NCBI GenBank assembly: GCA_030374765.1
Contig: JARGXX010000117.1
Coordinates: 434,001-498,000 of the forward strand
Length of the DNA stretch: 64,000 bases
Reading direction: 5' to 3'
Source of the DNA: Agarophyton chilense
Taxonomy: Eukaryota > Rhodophyta > Florideophyceae > Gracilariales > Gracilariaceae
The notes under the pieces are model-generated. The model did not search any database. It had not been told where the DNA came from and saw only the letters and a program-made list of their open reading frames with translations. Made by a program: the position numbers and the translations under genes. Position 1 is the stretch's first letter. Every line of letters starts with the position of its first letter. Of the stretch, positions 23,312 through 32,131 are shown in pieces.

Positions 23312-24174
23312 ATTTAGTGCAAAAATTGCTTCACACTTCACTATTCATGTATTACATCCAAATCGCCTAGTATTGTTGCCAACGGATATATCGGGCGTAA
23401 TACAGTTTTCAACAGTACGAGTAATCAAAGTATCGTCCAGGAAAACCACTCGTTGCAAATTGTGAACCATGACGGGAAACTGCTTATGTTTCAACACTGT
23501 CGCTGCGCTGAGGACAGCCCGACGCAAGTGTCTCACGAACACATTTGTCTGTCGATAGATACTGTTTACCCAAAGCTAAAAGTTCATGTCACAAGCAATT
23601 TTCGGCCTCACATCACGCCCGATCGCTTCTCTTTCGCTGTTTACGGGGGGGGCTAGTCGAGTGTGCCACATGCCACCACTTACGAACGCCTAATGCAGAT
23701 GGTAGGAGACAAGTTCATGACGTGTTGTTGCGCAAGTATTTCTCGCAAAGCCGCGAAGAGTACGCGCACGGTGAATTTGAGGGTGACCTGCTAGTGTTTG
23801 GTGTGCGGCAGGTGTACTGTGGCATGGAGGGTACGTACCGGCGTTTGGGCGAAGGTCGATTGGTCACTCGCATGATTTGAGAAATCCATGAGACACACCA
23901 GAAACTCGAGTCGTCATGCAAGTCGTGCGCTGTTGGTGAGTATTTGTTGACAGAGCATGTATCTACCGGTGGTGCCTTAAAACGTAACAAGCTGTTGTGC
24001 GCGTTTATAATACGTCCTTCAGAGATACGGTTTGCAACCCAATATCGTCAAGTGGACCAAGCAATGAACGCCATAGCGACACCGGGAGTGTACTGCTTTT
24101 GGCGCATGGCTGAAGCAGTTTTCAAACGCCAACCCACCCGCACGGAATACTGTTGCGCAAGAGGGGCACAGTAA
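23312..24174 (+). pseudogene. Broken gene of unknown family with Cys pairs
   Basis: A protein-like frame runs through 23312-23650 (with NHDGKLLMFQHCRCAEDSP and HVTSNFRPHITPDRFSFAVY). It shifts frame at a run of eight G near 23646-23653, then continues to 24174 with one in-frame TGA at 23878-23880. The second part holds CATCHH, YFSQSREEYAHGEFEGDLLVF, CKSCAVGEYL, LLCAFIIRPSEIRF and PGVYCFWRMAE. The paired cysteines suggest metal binding. I do not recognise the family. The G run could be an assembly error, but the TGA argues for a decayed copy. It ends 72 bp from the RBD1 stop codon, tail to tail. It may be a dead host gene or part of an unnamed transposon. Confidence 0.45.
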
Positions 24175-24246
24175 GCAAGCCACTCGATAAATATGGCATA
24201 GCGCGTCACAAGACTGGCACTTGGCCATTTGCACGCTGGCCAGTAA

Positions 24247-24852
24247 CTAGTTCAAGGCATAGCCTGAAAGCAGCAACAGGAATGCCAGCAGCAAGCCGCC
24301 GAAAATGAGAAGATTCTTCTGCCCGCCCGTCATACTATTGGTGCCTAAACCGTACGTCTGGTTATCTGCAAAGCCGGCTATAACCTTCTTCTTTGCGACA
24401 AACATTCTCTTGGGTGTGCGACACACAGGACAGAAATAGGTGTTTGGCACGTCTTCAAATGGAGTGCCGGCTGCAATTGCAGCTTGCTTTTCTCCTTGTT
24501 TCGGATCATACACGTAGGAACAGGCGGGGCACTCATAGCGCCCTTCATCGATGGTAATGAACTTTTCGGCGGCTCTGAGACGATCAATCTCCTTTTGCTT
24601 TTCGCTTCTGTCATCAGACTGCTGGTCAGGCGGATTTTCCGTCACCGGTTGCGCACTTTGCGCCACGTCTGCTTCGGCGGCAGCTTGAGGCTTTGAGCGC
24701 ATGTTATTGAACGCGTCCAGCGGCACGGATTCTTTATCGTCGCCATTCATCAACACTGGGCGCCTGGAGAAACGCGACCGCCTCGCTCGCGCGCATGTCG
24801 AACGCGCCTCGCAGGCGCCCAGCTGAAGCGGTACGCTGCTAACGAACGGCAT
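24247..24852 (-). CDS. RBD1: Membrane-anchored plastid rubredoxin
   Basis: This 201-residue protein has a rubredoxin domain and a C-terminal membrane anchor. The iron ligands are two Cys pairs, CPAC (Cys108, Cys111) and CPVC (Cys141, Cys144), with the typical YVYDP and aromatic positions between. Residues 181-199 are a hydrophobic helix close to the C-terminus. This layout matches RBD1/RubA of plants, algae and cyanobacteria, which acts in photosystem II assembly at the thylakoid. The first 35 residues are rich in Arg, Ser and Ala with few acids and fit a plastid transit peptide. Residues 40-95 are an acidic, Gln-rich linker. No intron is seen. It is divergent from EAF6 with about 380 bp between start codons. 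Confidence 0.88.
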   Translation of the reverse strand: MPFVSSVPLQLGACEARSTCARARRSRFSRRPVLMNGDDKESVPLDAFNNMRSKPQAAAEADVAQSAQPVTENPPDQQSDDRSEKQKEIDRLRAAEKFITIDEGRYECPACSYVYDPKQGEKQAAIAAGTPFEDVPNTYFCPVCRTPKRMFVAKKKVIAGFADNQTYGLGTNSMTGGQKNLLIFGGLLLAFLLLLSGYALN

Positions 24853-25235
24853 GGAGAGGCAGGATACCGAGCGGGTGAGCTTGGGACGTTAGAAGGCTTC
24901 AAATGTGGCGGCGAAGGACGCTGTCAACAGTGAACAAGACACGGCACGCGGGCGGGCGGAGATTCAGTGGCTGGCCGTACATAGTGACCACACAGCTGAC
25001 AAACGCAATCTGCCACGTCATTTACAGTGCAAGCAGCGCCATCGCGGCGCGCGCGTGCTCACCGCGCGGTGCGTCTCACCACAGCCGCTGCCTCCATACG
25101 CCTAACGTCGCTGAAGCTCTCTGGCACCCCCCGCACCGTCGAGCCACCGCGCGCGCCAGTCGGTGGCAGCGCGCGATTGTCGCCACTCCCGTCGCGCCGT
25201 GGAACCAAATGCCTATTGGAAAATCATTTCCCACC
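24853..25235. promoter_or_regulatory. Shared divergent promoter region RBD1/EAF6
   Basis: The 383 bp between the RBD1 start codon and the preferred EAF6 start codon must carry both promoters. The stretch is CG-rich with several GCGCGC runs and has no clear TATA box. An upstream frame open from 24903 continues into EAF6, but it is Arg/His-rich and covers nearly the whole spacer, so I treat it as non-coding. Confidence 0.45.
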
Positions 25236-25988
25236 ATGCCATCGTTGACATCCTCGCCGTCGCCGTCCCCGCCGCCGCCGCCGCCGCCGCCGCCGCAGCC
25301 CACTCCGCCTCAATCGCCGCCTGCCATGCCGCGCAAGAACTCTCACCGTCCGCTGGCAGCGAAGGCGCCGCGCGGATTGGCGCCGTCCACGCCCACTGCG
25401 CACTCGGCCCCGCCCTCAGCTCCTGGCACTCCGGCGCCCGCCCCGCCAAAGGCAGAGCCGAAGAAAATCCCTTCCACGAGGAGTCGCCCCTCGGTGGCGG
25501 GCAAGACGCTCATCGAAAAGCCGCGTGTCGGAAAAGTTGCTTCTAAGGCGCTTGCTTCTAAGCTTTCTGTCAAGGCCGAGAAGGCGGCTGAGAAAGCTGC
25601 CGAAAGGGCTGCCGAATCTGCTGCACTCGCTGCCGAGCGTTTGGCGTTGGAGAATGTTATTGAACAAAGCATGGCTGCCTTGCAGCGAGAGGTGCACGTC
25701 ATCGAGCGAGACATTTCTAGTATGGAGGAGGATTATATCAAGAGTACTTGGGCGCAGGGCAACGTGCTGCGCGGTTGGGACGGCTTTGGACGCAGGCTTG
25801 ATCGCTCCGAGAGGGCCGTCACTGGTAATGGCAGTGGAGTAGCCACTGGTGCCCCCAAGCATCGCAAGTCAAGACTCAGCGATCGTATTTTCAGTCTCAG
25901 CTCCTCTACTTCGCCTTTCAGAATTGAGAATCCCGACGTCCAAATTGGCAAACGGGGCGGCGTGCAAAAGAAGAAAAAGAAGAGATGA
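25236..25988 (+). CDS. EAF6: NuA4/MYST acetyltransferase subunit EAF6
   Basis: EAF6 (MEAF6 in animals) is a small subunit of NuA4 and related MYST histone acetyltransferase complexes in the nucleus. From the ATG at 25236 (CCACCATGC context) the protein is 250 residues. Residues 1-80 are Pro-rich, with a run of nine Pro from a (CCG)n repeat. Residues 110-160 form an Ala/Glu/Lys coiled coil. Residues 150-222 match the family core: LQREVHVIERDISSMEEDYI, then GNVLRGWDGF, and SDRIFSLSSST, which corresponds to the conserved RLFSLSSVT motif. The tail ends in a Lys-rich basic run. An in-frame extension to 24903 exists but would invade the divergent promoter. The N-terminal part is longer than in yeast EAF6 (113 residues). 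Confidence 0.82.
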   Translation: MPSLTSSPSPSPPPPPPPPPQPTPPQSPPAMPRKNSHRPLAAKAPRGLAPSTPTAHSAPPSAPGTPAPAPPKAEPKKIPSTRSRPSVAGKTLIEKPRVGKVASKALASKLSVKAEKAAEKAAERAAESAALAAERLALENVIEQSMAALQREVHVIERDISSMEEDYIKSTWAQGNVLRGWDGFGRRLDRSERAVTGNGSGVATGAPKHRKSRLSDRIFSLSSSTSPFRIENPDVQIGKRGGVQKKKKKR

Positions 25989-26659
25989 TTCTTCTTCCTT
26001 CGTAGTCCTGTCATGTGTACTTGAACTTGAACACAATGCACGTGTTCGTTCTTTTGCGCAAACCGTCGCGTTTACTGTACAGAATGAGGCAAGGTATTGC
26101 CACTGCCCCCGACCGCCAACTTTTAAGTAATCCCCTGGCACATCAATCGTTCCAGTTTGTACGACCAGTATCCTCATAAACTAACTACGTACTTCATTCA
26201 AAACTTCAACACCCCGCTCCCCCCCCCCCCCCCCCCCCACACCCCCTGCGACCACTGAACCACTTCGCCAGGCAATACCGCTAGCTAGATTGCAAAAGTT
26301 TGCACAACAGAATTGCAAACACGTTCGTCACACTAGTTTTTAAATATCGCTAGTACCGATTTCAAATGTACAACTCAGTCTACGTTGCTCTCTCGCATCC
26401 TTGCGGAACCTACACCGAAACTGATCCATGGTCTCGTTATATATCTCGTAATGTATGCAAGCGTGGCATAGATGCGCCATCTTACTTCTTACGCACAGTT
26501 TGCAAGTTGGCAAGACTCTAAAGAGGCTATTGTACTTGGCTCACTTTTCAAAGAATGATAAAACGTACGCTCTCTGTCCCGCCTTTTTCCTTCCATGTTC
26601 TGCGCAATACCATAGTGTGGGGCGGAAATGGCCGTTCGCCATCATGTTCACACTCAACG
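25989..26659. other. Intergenic, poly-C run, no gene
   Basis: Between the convergent EAF6 and HGH1 genes no frame has coding character. The only notable structure is a run of 20 C at 26219-26238 followed by a C/A-rich stretch. Confidence 0.5.
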
Positions 26660-27751
26660 TCAAAACGAGGCCATCTTCGGTGCTTCTGCCATGTTGACTG
26701 ATTCCAAATTTTCTTCGATGTTTCCTTCGTTATCTTCTGCTATTGTAACTCTCTCGATGATGCTGTCAACTGCTGTTTGAACTTGTTCGTTGTGTTCTGC
26801 TTGTTTCCATACCTCCAATACGGCATAGGCATCTTTTTCCCATAACACTTTTCGTCCCTGCGAGCTCTTGCAAAGCAAGAGAAGGGCTTCGACGAGTATC
26901 AGTCGTATTTCCACCAAAGGCTCTGGAGTAGCTGACATCGGATTGAATGCTATATTCTGCACTGACTGCGGTGCTTTTCGTACATTCTGAGGAGAAACTG
27001 GATGCTGTGCGGACATCAGCCTTGTCAAACAGGTTCCGATCGTTTCCGGCTCACTGAGAAGCGCTTCGTGGCAATCTTCAACCATTGCACAGTTTCGAAG
27101 TGCAGAAGCCACGGCAAGACGTGTTGCCTCGTTCGATGACGGCAAGAGTCGTAGCAGCCACGTCAGGGGCTGCTGCCCTGACCGACTAAAATTGTTCGGA
27201 GAACTTGTAGCATACTTAAACAAAAGAGCTTCTCTTCCCTCTGGAGTGGTGAGGGCATTTGGCATCCACAACACGTTTGGAATTGTTTCTATCCGGGTGA
27301 CAAGTTTGAGCAGTGTGTCAATAGTTAGATCCTTCTCAACGCCTGTTAGACCTTTCCCCACGAGTGCGTCCACACCACATGGAAAGCGAGTAAGATTCGA
27401 CAAAAGTCCAGCATAAAGCGAAGATAATTCTTGTAGTTCAGGATCAAGCAGAGCCTCCGAGGCCTGTTGAACGGCACCTAGATTTGTCATCGTTCGAACA
27501 GCCTCTGCATCCTCCGACATGTTCACTAGCGCGGAAAGAGCGATTCGAGAGCAATGCCGATCTCCACAGAGCACAAGTATGCGCCGAACGGCTTCTTCGC
27601 CAACTTGGGTCGTACCAATTATATGACGAAGTTTGGCTCCCGCCCCTCCGGCAGAACAAGCCGCCAATGCGGTGCATGCAGCGGTTCGTGTTGATGGGCC
27701 TACTGCACCGCTGAGTAGTTGACTGATTTCTGATAACGACTCCTTGTCCAT
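26660..27751 (-). CDS. HGH1: HGH1-type eEF2 folding cofactor
   Basis: This 363-residue armadillo-like helical repeat protein belongs to the HGH1 (BRP16/FAM203) family. In yeast Hgh1 is a cytosolic adaptor that brings the chaperonin TRiC and Hsp90 to elongation factor eEF2. Visible features are a repeat-rich N-terminal half with ALSALVNMSEDAEAV and LLSNLTRFPCGVDAL, and a central WMPNALTTPEGREALL segment. The family-typical end is EIRLILVEALLLLCKSSQGR, followed by a Tyr/Val helix and ERVTIAEDNEG. Length fits the family (about 370-390). The start MDKESLSEISQLL is the first Met in the open frame. No intron is seen. The short acidic tail after residue 340 is variable in the family. Confidence 0.83.
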   Translation of the reverse strand: MDKESLSEISQLLSGAVGPSTRTAACTALAACSAGGAGAKLRHIIGTTQVGEEAVRRILVLCGDRHCSRIALSALVNMSEDAEAVRTMTNLGAVQQASEALLDPELQELSSLYAGLLSNLTRFPCGVDALVGKGLTGVEKDLTIDTLLKLVTRIETIPNVLWMPNALTTPEGREALLFKYATSSPNNFSRSGQQPLTWLLRLLPSSNEATRLAVASALRNCAMVEDCHEALLSEPETIGTCLTRLMSAQHPVSPQNVRKAPQSVQNIAFNPMSATPEPLVEIRLILVEALLLLCKSSQGRKVLWEKDAYAVLEVWKQAEHNEQVQTAVDSIIERVTIAEDNEGNIEENLESVNMAEAPKMASF

Positions 27752-28330
27752 TTAAAAATTGATGGGTATATCACCTAATTCTGTGAGTTTCTTCTCTACA
27801 GCATAGAACGAGTTACAGATTAATGACTATTGCCAGGAGAATCATATAAGAAACAAAACACACTCGCTGCAAGCCGACCGAATTTAAACGCACCAAGTTT
27901 CTGCGCGCACTCGTTCAGAACACGGGTGTCTTTTCCCAGAGAAAGGAAAGAAGGTTGCCATTGTGACTTTGATCTGTCGCACGATTTGTTGATATCGTCG
28001 ATGTCTTCCATATTGACTTCTGAAGTTGTCAATAGAAATCTAAAGCTGTCATTCTTGCACAATGATGTAGCTGTTGTAACTCGCCTTACACTCATTCATT
28101 TTTATCAAAAAAATTCATTCTGCGTTCGCTTTAGTCATCAACATGTGTCGCAGGGATGCTTGATGGTCGGATGAAGGCTCGTGAATGGAGCTTTGCCGGG
28201 TTTTAATCCGAATGCCGTGAGGATATTCGAAGCAGAACGGCTTTCTGGAATGGTCACTAACTTTAGACAAACCGATTGATACCAATCCTAAACTACCGCT
28301 GGAGCTGAGAATTTTATCCAGAGTCCTTCC
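27752..28330. promoter_or_regulatory. Divergent spacer HGH1/COG3
   Basis: This 579-bp spacer separates two divergent genes and must carry both promoters. A 63-codon frame on the minus strand (27820-28008, starting MEDIDDINKSC) is open but matches nothing I know; I do not call it a gene. Confidence 0.35.
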
Positions 28331-31015
28331 ATGACTTCCAAGTCGTTCGAAGCTTCCTCTCGAGCCAAGAGCCACGGAGAATTTCTTCGATTGTGGGAAA
28401 GCAATGCTCCTCTTACTCAGGACCAGCTCCAGCTCTGTGCCCTTGTTGAATCAAATTGTTCCACATTTTCCCCGGTTTCAAATGTCTCAAAGTCTGCAGC
28501 TGATGCAGACCTTAATGCGAAACAGATGGACAACGAAAAGATCATGTTCGCTTATCAAGGAGAGGATGGGTTAGAAGGGCTAGATAAAGTAAGCACCGCA
28601 GAAGAATTTCACATATGGCACGATGAAATGGAGAGAAGATTGGAAGAAGCAAATGAACACAAATACCGATCGCTAGTCGACGGTCTCAAACAAGATCGAA
28701 AGGCCTGCCTTAAACTCATAGAAACAGTAGATAGCGCTTTGGAAGCGCTAAAAAAGATTGAAAGCGGTCATAAGTATGTGTCAGATGTCGTTCTTCAGTT
28801 TAAATCGGAGTGCGAAACAATGGTATCGGAAAGAAAGACCTTAGGTGAACTAGCAGACGCACTGCGAAAACGACTTACCTATTTTGAAGAACTTGAAACT
28901 CTTACTGCAAAGTTTGGCGGAGGAAAGAACTCAATCAAGCCAACAGATACCGATTTCGTCAAATTGCTCCATCGCCTAGACGAGTGCGTGGCTTACGCAT
29001 CTAGCTCTACAGGAGCCGTGGCAGAAGCGGATGGCTATCTAGCCCGCTTTCTCGAATTGCAGAGACGTGCTTTTACATCCATTCGTGACCACACTGTAAG
29101 AGTCTTCCGTGATACTGCGGCACAGGTTGCAAAAGAGCTTCGACAGGATCGCCTTAGCGGAGCTGGATTTAGACATGCCGATCTTACCGATGCATCCAAA
29201 GAATACTTGCGATTTCGGACTATTGCTCCTCGTATAAAGTCGTTAATGACAGAGCTTTATTCAAGGGCCAAAGCGGTTCCATCAAGCCCGCGGACAAGTT
29301 CATCCATGGGACACCACGAGCTCAACTTATCTCCTTATCCAAGAAGACCATCTTCTACAACAGACGCATATTCAAATCCAGCATCAAGCGGGATGGCAGG
29401 ATTCAACGTGAACTCTATGTTCTCAACGCGGAATACTGCACTAGGATTGTATGCAGACTGCGAGGAAAGTTTTTTCGAAGAACGGAAGCGCTTGCTTGAT
29501 TCATCGGTTACGGCCCATGTTAAGTCGCTAGCCGACGTCAAGAACATGGTCGCTTTGGCCAGGCTGGGGTCAGCTTATGTGCTACGCGTTTGTCAACTAG
29601 AGCGTCAATTGTATGAACACTTCTTTCCGCCCAATGGCGAGGAAGAAAATGGTACCTCCATTTTGCATTCGGCTCTTCACAGCGTATGCGATGTAGTCTA
29701 TACGGAGTTAAGGCCACTTATTCTGCAGGAAGATGACCTGGACAACTTGGTTTACCTTATCGAAGTGTTGAAAACAGAGATTCTGGGAGACGAAGTTCCA
29801 CGTCGTGGGTTTGCTGGGAAGGCGTTTGCCCCATCTGTGGTTCGCGCCATCGCAGATGCGCAGGAACGTATCATTTATCGAGCAGAAGTATACATGCGTG
29901 ACGAGATTCGGGGATTTGTTCCGAGCCCCCATCATCTGAACTATCCAGAAATCATTCTCGAGTTCAACAAAAGAGCCTCATCTTCTGGCCATTTTATTGC
30001 GACATCCGTGCAAAAGTCAATAGACGCTGGTGAAGCGCCGGAACCTACACTCGGAGAGAAGGATACTTTTGTTCCTGATATCCGTAGTGTCGGCATATAC
30101 GCAACCTGGTACCCACCTGTAGAGAAAACTCTAAGATTGCTCTCCATGTTGTACCGATGCGTGGATGGGGAGGTTTTTGCCGGAGTCGCACAGGAAGCAG
30201 TCGCAATATGTGTGCAAAGCGTAGGCTCCGCAGCTGCTCGCATCACGGCACAAGATAAGCCCAACGCAGAGGACCATGCACAGCTATTTCTAATTTGGCA
30301 GCTGCTGATGACCAGGGAGCAAATATCTCCGTTTGATGTCGATATGAGTTACACTGAGCACGAACTTGATTTCTTCGAACTGCGGACATTACTGGGATCA
30401 GTCATTCGCGGTGAACTTTCTGCCAGATCGCTTGCAGCACCACCGGCAGTGCGAGAAAAGGTGTTTGATTCAAAACGTGAACTAGACCATCGTGTACGAG
30501 GGGCATGTGAATCATTCATTCTGAAAACTACGCGTTTGATTTTGGACCCTGTATTATTGTTTCTTGCAAAATGCAACGCACTACCGGCAAGTCGAACCGC
30601 ACACAGAGTGCTTGAAGACGGAGACTTACCGCCCACACCACCATCCACACCATTCGAGTCACAAAAGTCGAATGTGGGATCATTTGCGCACCCCACCCAA
30701 GTTAGGAAGATATGGGAGAAGGTGGACAAAGCTGTGAACGAGGAATTAGCACCTGTCGTTGAGAGGATGAAAATCTACATCACAAAACCGGCATCTCGGG
30801 CCGTGCTTCTACGGCCAATACGCGCAAATGTGGCGGAAGCGGCCACAGAGCTGTTGTCGCTATTACAACAGCGATACACGTTGGAGGAACGGGAAGATAT
30901 TGCAGTAGATGGTGCAAAGGTCGGCAAATTGCTGGAGGACGTTGATTCAGTGACTGAGCTCGGAATGAAGACGCCTCGTTCAGCCCGTAGTGGGACCATA
31001 GACATGGTACGGTAG
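28331..31015 (+). CDS. COG3: Conserved oligomeric Golgi complex subunit 3
   Basis: COG3 (Sec34) is part of lobe A of the COG tethering complex, which captures recycling vesicles at the Golgi. The 894-residue product matches the family over its length. Residues 90-200 hold the conserved coiled region, with FKSECETMVSERKTLGELAD followed by LRKRLTYFEELETL, closely like the canonical LxxRLxYFxELExI motif. LHRLDECVAYASSS comes next, and then LARFLELQRRAFTSIRDHTV. Residues 310-360 contain a Ser/Pro-rich insert (SPRTSSSMG and neighbours) that is probably a loop. The C-terminal half is helical, with TELRPLILQEDDLDNLVYLIEV resembling the family's vYd.lRp.ii....l..Lcel. pattern. The gene is intronless and the start is 11 codons before the first conserved helix. 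Length is close to animal COG3 (about 830). Confidence 0.87.
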   Translation: MTSKSFEASSRAKSHGEFLRLWESNAPLTQDQLQLCALVESNCSTFSPVSNVSKSAADADLNAKQMDNEKIMFAYQGEDGLEGLDKVSTAEEFHIWHDEMERRLEEANEHKYRSLVDGLKQDRKACLKLIETVDSALEALKKIESGHKYVSDVVLQFKSECETMVSERKTLGELADALRKRLTYFEELETLTAKFGGGKNSIKPTDTDFVKLLHRLDECVAYASSSTGAVAEADGYLARFLELQRRAFTSIRDHTVRVFRDTAAQVAKELRQDRLSGAGFRHADLTDASKEYLRFRTIAPRIKSLMTELYSRAKAVPSSPRTSSSMGHHELNLSPYPRRPSSTTDAYSNPASSGMAGFNVNSMFSTRNTALGLYADCEESFFEERKRLLDSSVTAHVKSLADVKNMVALARLGSAYVLRVCQLERQLYEHFFPPNGEEENGTSILHSALHSVCDVVYTELRPLILQEDDLDNLVYLIEVLKTEILGDEVPRRGFAGKAFAPSVVRAIADAQERIIYRAEVYMRDEIRGFVPSPHHLNYPEIILEFNKRASSSGHFIATSVQKSIDAGEAPEPTLGEKDTFVPDIRSVGIYATWYPPVEKTLRLLSMLYRCVDGEVFAGVAQEAVAICVQSVGSAAARITAQDKPNAEDHAQLFLIWQLLMTREQISPFDVDMSYTEHELDFFELRTLLGSVIRGELSARSLAAPPAVREKVFDSKRELDHRVRGACESFILKTTRLILDPVLLFLAKCNALPASRTAHRVLEDGDLPPTPPSTPFESQKSNVGSFAHPTQVRKIWEKVDKAVNEELAPVVERMKIYITKPASRAVLLRPIRANVAEAATELLSLLQQRYTLEEREDIAVDGAKVGKLLEDVDSVTELGMKTPRSARSGTIDMVR

Positions 31016-31128
31016 ACTTTCGCTGTAAATGGACGATTAAATACTGAAATCAGTAATAGACAGATGCCCTAACCATGTACATGTATGAATCCTAATGAAT
31101 GACGTCGCGCAGAAATTCCAACCCCTAT

Positions 31129-31479
31129 CTATGGTTCCTGCCTCTTCTGTGGAGGGAAACCCATATATTTACGCTGATAACCGAAGCGTTCTGGACCAAG
31201 TCCCTCAGAATGACCCTCGCATAGCTTATGAGCGACACGGGAGGATGCCAGAAAGAAGCATGCGTCAGAGGCAGGTTATGTAAAGAGAGACACGCAAGAC
31301 TAGTTGCTTACCATTTCTTTCGTGATCCAAACATAAAGCCCTATGGGGACGGCGAATCCGAATACGGCGAGCCGTGCCCAATTTGCGCGAGAGAATTTGA
31401 AGGCGTGCTCACAATTCTCCCGAAAACTTGCCCATTCTTCAATGTGAACATTCTTCCGAACACCCATTCCGCCCACCAT
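31129..31479 (-). CDS. NDUFB4-type small complex I subunit (two exons)
   Basis: This is a small mitochondrial inner-membrane protein. Exon 1 (31312-31479, 56 codons) starts MVGGMGVRKNVHIEEW and continues RENCEHAFKFSRAN and then a hydrophobic segment, LAVFGFAVPIGLYVWITKEM. This pattern (MGGGM start, W, RENLEH, RxN, one membrane helix, K-E) matches my memory of the plant-type NDUFB4 subunit. The exon ends at a GTAAGC donor. Exon 2 begins at 31215 (intron 96 nt, end GCGAG) or 31224 (intron 87 nt, end ATAAG), in frame either way, and adds GHSEGLGPERFGYQRKYMGF to a TAG at 31129, giving about 84-87 residues. The gene is convergent with COG3, 113 bp apart. Such a short split gene is easily missed. 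Confidence 0.65.
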
Positions 31480-32131
31480 GATTAACTTGAGGACTAGAAG
31501 AAAGAAAAGCGGGTCGAGAGTTGCTTGCTTTCGGCGTTACGCAGCGGGTGGTGAAAAGGAAGCCGACACAGGCGTGAACGGCGAAGTGGTATGAGCTTTG
31601 CACTACAACAGGCCTTATGCCACGTCGGAGCGGTGGCAAGATGTAATGATTTGCCAGCTAAGGCTCTCAATTATATATGCACAGGTTAGTAATCTGAGAG
31701 CGTTCCATGTACAACCAAGCCCACCAGCAGCTCGAGTAGAAGGAATGAGAAGCCTGTCGAGTGGGGAAAAGTTTCAATGCGACGTTCCAAACTACGGTAG
31801 ATATCGGTTAGACGATGGTGATTTCAAGATGGACCAGCTTGAGTTCCGTCTGTGCAAAAAGGATTATCTGTAGACGCGTTTCCGCCGCAATGGCATTGCT
31901 GCACAAATCACAAAAGAAATAAAATAATCGGCGCAAATAAGTTTCTCAAACAAAGCCTCGACGCCGTGCGTGCTACACAACTTGACGGCGGAAATACTAT
32001 GGGCCCACCGTACAGGTTTGCTATCTGGATTGACTCGACTCTGGAGAAAGCTATTATTACGTTGACCATAGTCAAACTCAGCGGACCGATCACGACGGAC
32101 ACCGTCCCATCGAGTCACCGGTATATGCAAA
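31480..32131. promoter_or_regulatory. Divergent spacer NDUFB4-type/ABCE1
   Basis: This is 652 bp between divergent genes. A plus-strand frame at 31598-31873 ends GDFKMDQLEFRLCKKDYL, which looks mildly protein-like but has no partner exon or known motif; I leave it uncalled. Confidence 0.35.

Noticed and set aside
24903-25235. N-terminal extension of EAF6
   Set aside because: Arg/His-rich and fills the divergent promoter; the ATG at 25236 has better context and the family domain starts far downstream.
27820-28008. 63-codon minus-strand frame between HGH1 and COG3
   Set aside because: No motif, no known relative and located in a probable promoter spacer.
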